Source of the DNA: Ceraceosorus guamensis
Lineage: Eukaryota; Basidiomycota; Exobasidiomycetes; Ceraceosorales; Ceraceosoraceae
Reading direction: 5' to 3'
Assembly: GCF_003144195.1 (NCBI RefSeq)
Contig: NW_020290119.1
Span: forward strand, 1 to 41,360
Length of the DNA: 41,360 bases
Position 1 is the first letter of the stretch; each line of letters opens with the position of its first letter. The notes under the pieces are model-generated. The model was not told the origin of the DNA and made no database searches. It was given only the letters and a program-made list of their open reading frames with translations. A program made the position numbers and the translations under genes. Shown here piece by piece: positions 15,948 to 25,513 of the stretch.

Positions 15948-18499
15948 ATTCGGAAAAGGGGGAGCATCCCCCACCCTCCTCTCTCCGCAGCATGGTACAA
16001 GTAATTACAATCATGAATCTCGTCTCCGTCTTCTCCGAAACAGCTGAGTCTGACTCGCTATTCGTTCCGCGTCCATAGCTTGCGCGGCGGACAGGTACTT
16101 CAGAGGATCAGAGCGATGATGCACTGTTCCTCCGCACGGCGACGAGGGCAGGCACTGCTTCCACACCCACGCCCCAGTCCTATACACATGCGGGCATTCA
16201 ATTGCAAATGACGACTGCTCGTACCTTGTACACGTAGCAAACGAGCCCAAGTCGATGTGTGTTCGCTCGACTGTCTGCATAGCCAGTCCCCTTGCAAGGC
16301 TGCCTCGACCTTCTGAGCACCTGATTGTTGTGCAAGTGCGAGAAGTCGCGGGTGTTGGATGCGCGCCAGAGGTACGTAGAGAGGCATTAGCGGCCTTAGG
16401 GTGATGGACCCTGCGAGCACGCGTACGGGCCCAGTCGAGGTAAAGATACCACGCTACCCTGTCCTGCTGGCGAAATCTCTCTCGCTCGACACCGTCGAGA
16501 AGCGTTCCTTTTGGCCTGCAAAGTCGGAGTCCGAAATTCAAAGGGTCCCTATTAGGTCGCGGTGCTGTTCACATTCACCTACCCAACCATTTTTGAATGT
16601 TAAGATGTGTCCAACACTTTTTCCAAATACAGTACGCCAATGAGCACTCCCTCCGCTCGTTGTGTCCACTCGCGAAGGATCTGCGTGCTCACGCCGGGTA
16701 GGATCCGCGCTCGGGGAGCAACATCGGCTTCACTCTGGCAACTATACACACACCAGGGTTCTGTCCTGTTGCACTCCGACCAGCGCTTTCGCTCCCGTTG
16801 CTTCTCGTCGAGATCGGTAGCCGCGCTCTTCCACTGGCAAAGCGATGCGGAGTTCAGAGCGACTTTGAGACCCGACAGCTGGAAATTTTGAAAATCTTGA
16901 AGGGAAGCATTTGCGCTGCGCTGCGTTGCGCTGGACCGACGATATTTTGAAGAGATCTTCGGCTTGAAGTTTATTGAGCATTGCACTCCATACCTATGAC
17001 CGATCAAGACCCGTTCTAGTCCTGCTGTGCTGAATCTTCATCTGGTGGAATGAGAAGCAAGCGCTCTGCGGACGAGATGCCAGGGCTTGGTCGTTGACCC
17101 TCCCATATTCTTGCTACCTACCAAATCCATATCCGGAGGGACACCTGTCCAACTGCTACTACCACAACTACTACTCCTCACGATGTGTCTTAGCATTACA
17201 CCTGCCCGCTGCGCAATGACCTTGATTCGGAATCTCCAATGCGCTTCTCGAAGTTCTGCCTGACCGACGAAGACTCGCGACTCGTGTCAACCAGCTCAGC
17301 CCTTCGCTTGACTGGCGGTCAGAGCTTTATCTCCACTTCTCACCCCTTCCCGAGTGCGGGAAATTATGCATGCAAACAGCATACAGTGCATACTTACCGT
17401 ACCTATATTGAAGCGTGTGTAAGCATGTTAGACTTCGTGGGAGCTTGCCATCTGCAGCGTTCAGAAGTAGTACAGTAGGGCCGCCTTCTGAGGCACGCAC
17501 CACTCATCAGACCATACCAAGCTGTGATCTGCCATCGATCACGAATAGCGACGTCGAGCCCTCCCGCCTCTCAGATCTCCCAGCAGATCAGATGCAGCGT
17601 TGTTGCAAAAGGGGGCCTGATCTGCGTTGCAGATTCACGATTCGTCCAGGACCCTGTTCTTTCCCTTCGCCGCTTTGAGTGCACATGCAAGGTTCTCAAT
17701 TCAGCATACGTACGTACCTGATGTCGTGCTAATCAATCTCAGACGAGTCGCATTGCGAAACATGGTGGGCTCAGAAGTGTAAAGGCTCCACGGTGCCGAG
17801 CAACAGGCTTTTGACGACTTGCTGTGTACGTAACGGGACAGTCACCAATGGGACACACCGAGCGGGCCGATCCGTGGGCCTATGATCATTCACGCCTCGA
17901 GTCAGCCCATCTCAGAGCAGCCAAGGCCCGTTCGACCGTTGAGCGTGCAGGCCGACCGTTCGGGAGCAGCGCAGCAGCTGTTCCTGCGGTCTCGACCCAA
18001 ATTCCTACGGTCTGCGACGGGCACATGCGCAGTTTTTCAGTGTTCCAGCCGCCCTGTGCACCATTGCGAGCAGCACTCATGCATGCAGCCCGACCAGCTC
18101 TTGCAAACGCGCTAAATTCAGAGCTCCTTACAGGCGTGTAGGCGTGCTGCGAGGACCGCCCCTTGCTCAAGCATAGAAAGCATAGGAGAGAAAGAGAGAG
18201 AGAGGGGACGCTGTGCGAAGTTCACACCGTCGGTCGCTGATCTCGCTTTATCTTCCACACAGGCGGGCAAGGGAATGCTTTGCACGATGAGGCTCATTCG
18301 CTGTTGAGGATGATCTGCTTGCTCGCTCGCTCGCTCGTTCGCACGCTCGTTTCCGCGCACAGACGGTCGATCAGCCATCATCCGCCTCTTTATCCGCACG
18401 CTGCACACACATGCATGGTCAAGCTCGCGCGGCCTGTGGTTGCTGTTGCTGAGAGAGTCCAACACACGCGCTACATACTCCTGGAGCGAAGCCACCTGG

Positions 18500-19580
18500 T
18501 ATAAGACCGCCACACCTCCAACACCCGACGCCCATCCTCGACCGCGACTGCCTTCTCCAAGTCTAGACCCAATCTTCTCCTCTCCTTTGTAACTCAACTC
18601 AGCCACTCACATCCTCAGCACATCTCTGCTGTGACCCGTCGCACATCCACTGCTCCAAGTCACTTCTCTCCGCTTCTCACCCTTACTCGGCACTGTTCCT
18701 GCTCAAACTTTCGGCCCAGAGTCTAGACGGACCTTCGGAGCAATTGACATACAGTACCGTATCGTCCATACCTCGACACAAGCCAAGCCCAGGCCTCTTC
18801 GGACAGTTCCGCTCGCCTTGCCGTACCGTACCGACAAATCCCGCTGCTTCCACCGTCGGAAGCTCTCGATCCGCAAAGTCAGGGTCCGAATCTTTGTCGA
18901 GGACACGCCAACAAGCCACTGTACCTGCGCATCAGCGCCACGCGTCTGTCAGCCATCACTTTACACGTGCGCCACGCTCAGATCAGCCGACGCATCCCAA
19001 CCCAACGGCCGTCATTACATTCGCACAACGGCATTGTCAACATCCACAGCAGTGCCACGCTGCCACTCCACATCATCGAGCATCAACACTCACACGCGCA
19101 CCTGCGTACGCGATAGCCGTTCGACCCGGCCACAAGCATCTTCTGGAGTGTTTCTCCTGCTGGGTCGGCCTGCGGGTGCCTGATCCTGAATACGAAGATT
19201 GGACCGTGCACCACATCACTCTTAGCATTACTCGAGCCCAGCGGCACCGCTTTTCGTCGACGTCTCTTTTCCGCCACTGGCATTCCGGACAAGCTGGAGA
19301 TAGCGACAAGAAGTGGAGTCTCGATCGCCGATCGCCATCTCTGACTACCTCACCATCGACAACGCTTCTTCACCATCAGCCACTTTCATAGTTCTCCGTA
19401 CCAGACTTTCCGAGACCCCTCAAGCACCTTTGCCAACCCCATAAGAACCGTCTCAACACTCGCATCTTCCCCAGCACTACCATACGAATCGCCGACCGTA
19501 CACGACAGCTACGCCAGGCATCATCTCATCCTCGACATTTGCACTGCACTGCATACATAACTCAGATCTCAATCTCTTCA
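18500..19580 (+). promoter_or_regulatory. TATA box and ATG-free 5' leader of the 19581 gene
   Basis: TATAAGA lies at 18500-18506. From there to 19580 the plus strand is rich in C, A and T, poor in G, and has no ATG at all; the ATG-free stretch reaches back to 18418. The first ATG is the start codon at 19581. Transcription starting about 30 bases after the TATA box would give a leader of roughly 1.05 kb, unless part of it is a 5' UTR intron. The absence of upstream start codons is what a long leader scanned by ribosomes would need. Confidence 0.65.
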
Positions 19581-20540
19581 ATGTCCACCGCAATGGCTAG
19601 ACCCTCCCTCGGCGCGCGCGCTGTAAGCGACATGGCCCCTCTTGTAGCCAGACCAATGCCTTCAGCTCAAGATGCCGAAGTTCATCAATCTCGCGTTCAG
19701 GTCAACAATCGTCTGAACGGTACCCGTGCCGTCGTCGGCGGGCGCAACGTCGCCGCTGGATCTGAGCTCCGCCAAGGAGGCAGGGCACCCATGTGCCCCT
19801 TCCTTTCTCTCCCACCGGCACCAGAGGCCGAGCAATTGCAACGGGCCAGCGCCAGCACGGCAACGCAGCCGCCCACCAAATTTGCGAGAGCGGGTAGCGA
19901 AGGCTCGATCAAGGACCCTACGACCGTCTCTGCCGCTGCAGCTCGATCTTGGACCATGGTTCGATCGTACTCGATGCCCGTCGCAACTCAAGCGGAATTC
20001 GATCAGCAGTACCGTCAGCGTCAAGCTGGCATGCCTCTCTCTATGGCTGATCAAACCCTTCAACGCTGGGAAAACGGTTGGTCCACGTCCAGCAGCAGCT
20101 TTGGCAGTTCGCAAGGGGTCAACAGGAGCGAAGGCGAACAAGCGCACGCAACGAACGTCAAGAGGCGTCGTTTTGATCGGGCCGGTACTTCACCGCGCAA
20201 CCGTCTTTCGCCTTTGACGGCCATCAGCGATAACACGATGAGGGAGGTGACGCCCATCTCGCCACTTTCCAAATCGTTTGATCTTGCTCTGGACGTCGTC
20301 GACGAGAACACTGCTCCGTCTCTCGACCACGCGCCTTCCTCCATGTCTCGCGGCTCCAATGATTACTTTGGCTTCAACAAGGCCGAGACGGATCAGTCAT
20401 CGGACTCGGACGAAGATGTCGCCACGCCTCGAGCGACCCACGCGAGCTCATATTCGGCCAAGAGCAAAAACGACGTCGAGTTCGAGTCGTTAGACTGGAT
20501 CAATCCTGCTCACTTTACCCCCCCAGAGCAGTTGGTCTGA
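19581..20540 (+). CDS. Ser/Pro-rich protein, probably nuclear, unrecognised
   Basis: I do not recognise the family. It is a single-exon frame of 319 residues starting at the first ATG after a 1.16-kb ATG-free stretch; the frame is open upstream but has no earlier ATG. The protein is low in complexity: Ala/Ser/Gln-rich N-terminal half, then a basic cluster VKRRRFD that looks like a nuclear localisation signal, then several minimal proline-directed phosphosites (TSPRNRLSP, TPISPLSKS), an acidic patch (SSDSDEDVATP) and a C-terminal end of mixed acidic and aromatic residues (FESLDWINPAHF). The layout suits a regulator of transcription or the cell cycle controlled by CDK or MAPK, which is inference. 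It is convergent with Ku70. Third-base choice resembles the neighbouring genes. Confidence 0.75.
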   Translation: MSTAMARPSLGARAVSDMAPLVARPMPSAQDAEVHQSRVQVNNRLNGTRAVVGGRNVAAGSELRQGGRAPMCPFLSLPPAPEAEQLQRASASTATQPPTKFARAGSEGSIKDPTTVSAAAARSWTMVRSYSMPVATQAEFDQQYRQRQAGMPLSMADQTLQRWENGWSTSSSSFGSSQGVNRSEGEQAHATNVKRRRFDRAGTSPRNRLSPLTAISDNTMREVTPISPLSKSFDLALDVVDENTAPSLDHAPSSMSRGSNDYFGFNKAETDQSSDSDEDVATPRATHASSYSAKSKNDVEFESLDWINPAHFTPPEQLV

Positions 20541-20925
20541 GGCCGTTGCACGAGTCACTCGTGTGCGCTCGAAAAACGAAAAAGCCATCTTACTTGACGG
20601 TGCATCTCTTCTTTCTTCATACTAGCACCTCCCCGCAAATGCCTCGCAATGCACCATCATCCCAAGCCTCTTCCGTGCTCAGAATCAGTCCTCAAAGTTA
20701 CAAGCGCCTCTATCAAGCATTCTCGTGCTTCCGTATCATTTATCAGCTGTATCACTAGTCAAGCTCTCATCTCTAAAGCTTATCAAGCTCGAAATCTAAT
20801 TTCAAGTTGTCCCCCCTCAACGCTGGCGTGAGGTGTGAAGCTGTTCATGCTCGAGCGATATTTGTACAAGGTGTCATTGCGCGGTCGTGTTCGAAGGGAA
20901 GTTGCTGCGGTCGATCTCCGTGTGA
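20541..20925. other. Convergent 3' regions of the 19581 gene and Ku70
   Basis: 385 bases between two stop codons facing each other. It is relatively A/T-rich with no protein-like frame, and must hold both poly(A) regions. Confidence 0.6.
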
Positions 20926-23598
20926 CTAGCCGCTAGCTTGTTTCTTGGCGACCAGCTTGTCGAGATACTGCTCCAACCTCTCCACCAGCTCAGCTTTGCG
21001 ACCCGACTTTGGCTGTCTGTAGAAATCGAGCGCAGCCTTGAGATCGTCTACCTTCATCTGAGGGAAGCGCGAGGGAAAAAAGGGGGGTTTTTTTGGTGCA
21101 AGCGGGGGTTTCGCATGAGCTGGAGCAAGTGCACGAGCGTTATTACATTGCAAATCGTCAAGTGCGATACTTACTGCTGCGATCTGTTCGTTGGCGTGGC
21201 GCTCCAAGAGCTTGGTTTGATCTGCTGACGAGAAGCTCGCCACAGCAGCACCTCCTCTGCCGCTCGGGGCAAAAACGACGTCAGTTCTTCCATCGTTGCC
21301 TATCAAGTCGTTGAACTGGGCGATGCGAGGGCCGACGCGCTGATGACCAACGACACGATTTGATTTGGAGGGAGGAGAAAGTTGTGAGTACATGTTCGCT
21401 CGCGGACGCCAACAGCCGACAAGGAGACTTACCTTTTTTATGCCAGCGTAATTTGGAATGGTAGCATCCACCATATCGCCGCTTCCGGGTAGCGGTTTTC
21501 CAAGCGCCGTGTTGATCAAGACCTCGTAATGGTGCGCCAGAGCAGGATTTGGAAAGTCTTCAGGCTGGAACTCTTTCGCCTTGCTGTACGCCTTGATGAT
21601 GGCCTTGGCCGCCTCGACTTGTGCTTGCTCAGCTGACAGTCATCACTCTACAACGTGTCAGCTGGGAGATCTGCTGACAAGGCGACGAGCTACACGCACC
21701 CTCAAGAGCACCAGCATGCTTTTCGGGCAGGTCCCGGATATCGTCCGCAAATGGCAGAGGAATGAGATGCATGCCGGGCGAAATGCCCCTCTCGCGTTCT
21801 TCGGTCTGCGGCAAAATAGCGCAGAACACTGGTTGTTGACCTTGCACGCGCATGAAGATGCCAATGGCCATGACATTTTTCCTGATCATCGAGCTCAGCA
21901 GAGCGCTGAAGAAGCGCTTCGAATTTCTCCACGCCTCGTCGAAGGGGTAGAGAAAGTAGGAGATCTTGATATTATCGCGGTAGGACAGCGAATCCTCTGT
22001 GTTGGGTTTGAAGCCCAAGATCTCAATGCCTGTGAAATCGTCGAGAGTGAGCAGAATGACAGCGGAGCGACTCATCCTCTGGTTCCTACTGACCCGGCTT
22101 TTGCCCAAAGGTCCTCAGCCGCTTCACCTCAGCCGGACTGAAGCGCACTTTGGACCTCAAAGAAGAGTCTGTTCCGAAGCTGAAGGCAGTCTCAATCTCC
22201 GACGGATTGAGCGTGCGTCCAGTGTCCTGAAGAGTAGCATGTACCTCGTAAACAGCCATGCATTAAGCCTCTGTGGCTCAGACTCGCTTACCTTGCACCA
22301 CTGCTCGGTTCGGACGTCAATCTCGAGATACGACATGGGTCCACCGTCTGACTCGGCTGACTTGTCCTCCATCACTTTGATAGGGTTTCCCTTTTCGGCC
22401 TTTTTGACCATCCCATATCTGTAAAGGCGTGGGTGTAAAGCGAGGCACAAGGTTTCAGCACAAACAGTAGACACTAAAGTAGCCCCGTCCCGATAACTGC
22501 TCACCCTTTGACGCCAATGGTGCACCCTCCCCCGAACTTCATTGGACCACGGAAGTTGACGCGCTTGGGAGTGTGAGTCTTGGCGACGTGTTCATCGAGA
22601 TCTTCCAGCTTGAGCGCGCGTGGTCCCTGACCAAGGTCTGCCGGCGTCTGCGAGCGAGACATGGATGATGCAGACATGTTGCCATCCTGAAAACCTGCAG
22701 CGAATATGGGCTGTCGTATAGAAGGCGCATGCTGCTTCGTAGTGAGCTTAGACGAAGGCTCAGTCAGCGCAATGCGTACTCACGCCCCAGAATTTGCCGA
22801 TATCGAAAGGTTGATTGTCCGTCTCTAGCAGAAAAGGCTCGAACTCGACCTGTCTCTTTGCCATCTCCCGCACCATATCTGCCAAGTGCCTTCCCACCCC
22901 GTCTCTATTCATCTTGCCGGCATAAGGGTCGTCGTTTTGCGTGACAAAAAAGATGCGCTTGCTTCCCGTCTTGGCGTATTGTTTGATGATGGCACCTGCA
23001 TTCATCCATGCATGATGAATGCGCATCTCGGTGACCATGGGCTTGTAGCGGGTTCGCAAGTAGGTAGGGTCTTCCCTCGACAGGTCGAGATCATCGATCA
23101 AGCCTGCGAGATTGCCGATATCGACCATGCCGACCGGCTCGACCATGTACGTGTGTTCGTAAATGGATGTCTTTCCCAACTCTGCCATGCTCGTGTCTTC
23201 TGTATTATAGAGCATGATCCCCACCAGATCTCGCGGTGATGCGACTAGCTTGTTGCGCATCAGGCTGACTGCACCTTCCAGCGCTCGATGCAACAGACTG
23301 ACTCGTGGTGCATTCTCGTCCATCTTGACCGCACCGAGGCTGCTGCCAGGCACTGCGTTCTCTGTTGCTGTGGAAGGGACCAGAGTGTCCTGCATGCGCT
23401 TGCCAGCATCGATGAGGAAAAGTATCACATCCTTGCTAGACTCTTCCTGAAGCAGATTTGGCATCCGATGATCAGCTTCACCATGACGAGCAGGTAGCCG
23501 ACGCAGCTTAGACTCACGTCAAAATTTACCAGCTCGATCTCATCTGGATCGGGATCATCCCTCCTTTGCGATCCGCCCGCGCGATTGTAGTAAGCCAT
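20926..23598 (-). CDS. KU70: Ku70 DNA end-binding subunit
   Basis: DNA-binding subunit of the Ku70/Ku80 ring for non-homologous end joining and telomere maintenance. Minus-strand exons: 23598-23518, 23446-22784, 22686-22505, 22418-22292, 22226-22094, 22029-21700, 21632-21433, 21339-21175 and 21057-20926, giving 670 residues (typical Ku70 is about 600-650). The N-terminal von Willebrand-like alpha/beta domain is seen at about 28-250 (DVILFLIDAGKRM, DLVGIMLYNTE, KRIFFVTQNDDPY). The beta-barrel core covers about 290-505 (GIEILGFKPNTEDSLSYRDN, ISYFLYPFDE, FCAILPQTEER, GMHLIPLPFADDIR). The C-terminal arm (EFQPEDFPNPALAHHYEVL) follows. The last exon alone encodes a SAP domain (627-670: MKVDDLKAALDFYRQPKSGR), as in animal and fungal Ku70. 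It is divergent from YPP1. Confidence 0.96.
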
Positions 23599-25513
23599 CG
23601 TGCCCTTTGAGCATTAGACGCCCTCTCGATGCGCTTTCAAACCAGCTCCTCGCCTGCTGCGATTGGAGTCGATTCGCCTTGCGTGCTTGGTGACAAACGA
23701 GTGAGGCTGAATGCAATCCTCGCTGCACGAAATGACTCGTCGAGCGCAGGTTTTGTCGCGTTTCACGCGTGTGTTGCGATCATACGACTTGCACCGGTGT
23801 CACAGGCAGCATCTGTCCGATGCCTTGCGAGTGGAGCGTGGACGAATTACGCACGTAGATGTATGCAACGTTGTAAACAGCTGTACTGTCGAGGGTTGGC
23901 CTCGCTACGAAGCGTCGACTTGGCCAGTTCTTGATCGTGAAGGAGCGCCGTCTTCAGACGGACCCGCGCGCTGCACACGGTGCCGCGCGAAATCAGCGCT
24001 TCACGTGATCGCGAGTGCACCTTTGACTGAAATCAATCACGTGATCAGCGAGTCCATCCCCTCTGACAACACACGCCCATGCATCAATTGGGTCGCGGTC
24101 CTTTGCGTATTCTGCTGAGGAAGCTGGCTGAGCGACTGGTACCCCCCCGTCCGAGTATCTACCATGAGTGAGGTTGCAGGCAGTCAAGCCAAGCGATTGA
24201 CAGAAGGCATGATGAGCTCATATGAGAGACTGTTGTGAGAGCGCTCTATATCTTTTGAACGAAGGGACAAATGGGGTCGAAGACACACCGAGGGCTCGAG
24301 ACTTCGACTTGCGGAGAGGTGGCAGCGGGTGCCTGGAATCGCAATCAAGAATGTGGGTGAGCGAATGTTCGGAAGGCGGAAAAAATCCTCACGACTGATC
24401 TCTGCGAGCAAGTAGTCCATGATCGATCAGCCTCGGTGTTGATGCCAATCACACTCACGACTTGCTCACATGCTCCCCGAGCTTCGGTGCCAAAGTGTGA
24501 GAGGAGCCGATCACTTGGCTCCAGGCGGGCACGAACGAGCACGGCTGCCGCGCCCGCGCCCGCGCCCATACAGCATGTACATCTTCCCTGTACGTGGTCT
24601 GTTTTGTGAAGCGGCCGGATGTCGTGGGCGCGTCATCATCGTCTCTTCCCCGCATTGACGTGCAGCGCGAAGGGATGCAAGTCCGATGCCGGGCGAATGA
24701 GCCCATGCAGTCGTGATCGACTCGTGAGTGCCCCTGTAGCTGTAGGCGGAGAATGAGCAAGACGCTTGTCGTTTTGAGATGAGAGCAACAGAGCGGTGTG
24801 CGCTGCTGGTACTCAAAACTGTGATGCCACACCGCCGTCATGACCATCAGCACGCTGCACGCGCGTGCAGCGCTCGATCTTTTCTGCGTGCTTCACACGC
24901 GCACACACACACACACGCACACGGTCATTCACGATTCGCGATTCATGTCTCAGGCGCAAGCGAGAAGGTGGACCGCGTTTGCGCAGGCGCGCTCTCAGTC
25001 CAGTGAAAGTGCAATGTGAACACAAGCCGCTGGATGATGCTGCTTGGATGCGGTGATTGATACATGCAGTACGGTAGGTGGTAGTTATAAGCTGCTGCTC
25101 ACCAGCACCTACGCTAGTAGTGTAGTAGTAGTCTCATAGTCTTGCAAAAGTGGGACACATGAGCAGCGTAACGTACTCGAGCACTGCCAAGTCGTCTCGC
25201 TCTGCAATGACCCGTGACTGGTCAGAGCCCATAGCTAGAGCTGCACATCTTCCCCACGTTCCTTTCACACCTGCTCGCACGCCCCCTCTCCTCTTCCCCC
25301 CGCGTTGCCTCGATCACTCGCGCGGAGCACTCGGGACTACTCGCTTTTCATCTACTTGCTTGCTCATTGTGCCTTTCTTCCGCTTCCTCTCAAAGTCGCG
25401 CCATTACATTATCGCCATCACCTCCCGCCAACGACTTTTCACTGTAGCTGAGCATTCTTGCTTGGTCTAGTCTGGCTTTGCTCTGACACCTGATCTTCCG
25501 AATTTGTGTCATC
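23599..25513. other. Divergent promoter region, Ku70 / YPP1
   Basis: 1.9 kb with no convincing frame. Contents: a pair of TCACGTGA boxes (24001-24008 and 24037-24044), the decamer ATTCACGATT at 24927-24936, (CA)n at about 24901-24921 and (TAG)n near 25118-25131. From about 25210 the plus strand is C/T-rich and ATG-free up to the YPP1 start, indicating its leader. Confidence 0.55.
24001..24044. promoter_or_regulatory. Paired palindromic E-boxes TCACGTGA
   Basis: Two identical 10-mers TCACGTGATC start at 24001 and 24037, 36 bases apart, about 400 bases upstream of the Ku70 ATG. CACGTG with these flanks is the classic fungal bHLH (Cbf1-like) site. Single copies of TCACGTGA also occur at 184-191 and 40381-40388. 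Function is inferred. Confidence 0.45.

Larger units (their letters stand above)
13647..18417. other. 4.8-kb region without a supportable gene
   Basis: Open frames up to about 176 codons occur on both strands but overlap each other, are rich in Arg/Cys/His/Ser and lack any recognisable motif or plausible splice chain. It begins with the SNF1 3' UTR. Contents: G/C homopolymer runs (13692-13700, 14112-14120, 15095-15105), (ACGC)n at about 14456-14484, TCGTGA decamers (14367-14376, 14929-14938, 15463-15472, 15479-15488, 17633-17642), a duplicated hairpin (15568-15609), a palindrome beside a TATA-like box (15922-15947), (GA)n near 18186-18207 and (GCTC)n near 18320-18340. No tRNA A/B boxes were found. 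It may be distal regulatory DNA of the gene at 19581 or encode a non-coding RNA. Confidence 0.5.

Noticed and set aside
15850-15980. Possible tRNA or other structured RNA
   Set aside because: Inverted repeats are present but no A-box/B-box pair or cloverleaf could be built; GGTTCGA-type T-loops were not found in any intergenic region.
16011-16541. 176-codon minus-strand frame
   Set aside because: Cys/Arg/His-rich composition, no motif, overlapped by another minus-strand frame; looks like a chance frame in GC-rich DNA.
16600-17007. 135-codon minus-strand frame
   Set aside because: No motif or splice partner; a plus-strand frame of similar quality covers the same bases.
18118-18606. 162-codon minus-strand frame
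   Set aside because: Crosses the TATA box of the 19581 gene, contains repeats from (GCTC)n and (GA)n tracts, and has no recognisable motif.
18744-19391. 215-codon plus-strand frame upstream of the 19581 gene
   Set aside because: It has no ATG anywhere in it, is Ser/Pro/His-rich as expected from C/A-rich DNA, and overlaps a second frame of similar make-up. Better explained as 5' leader.
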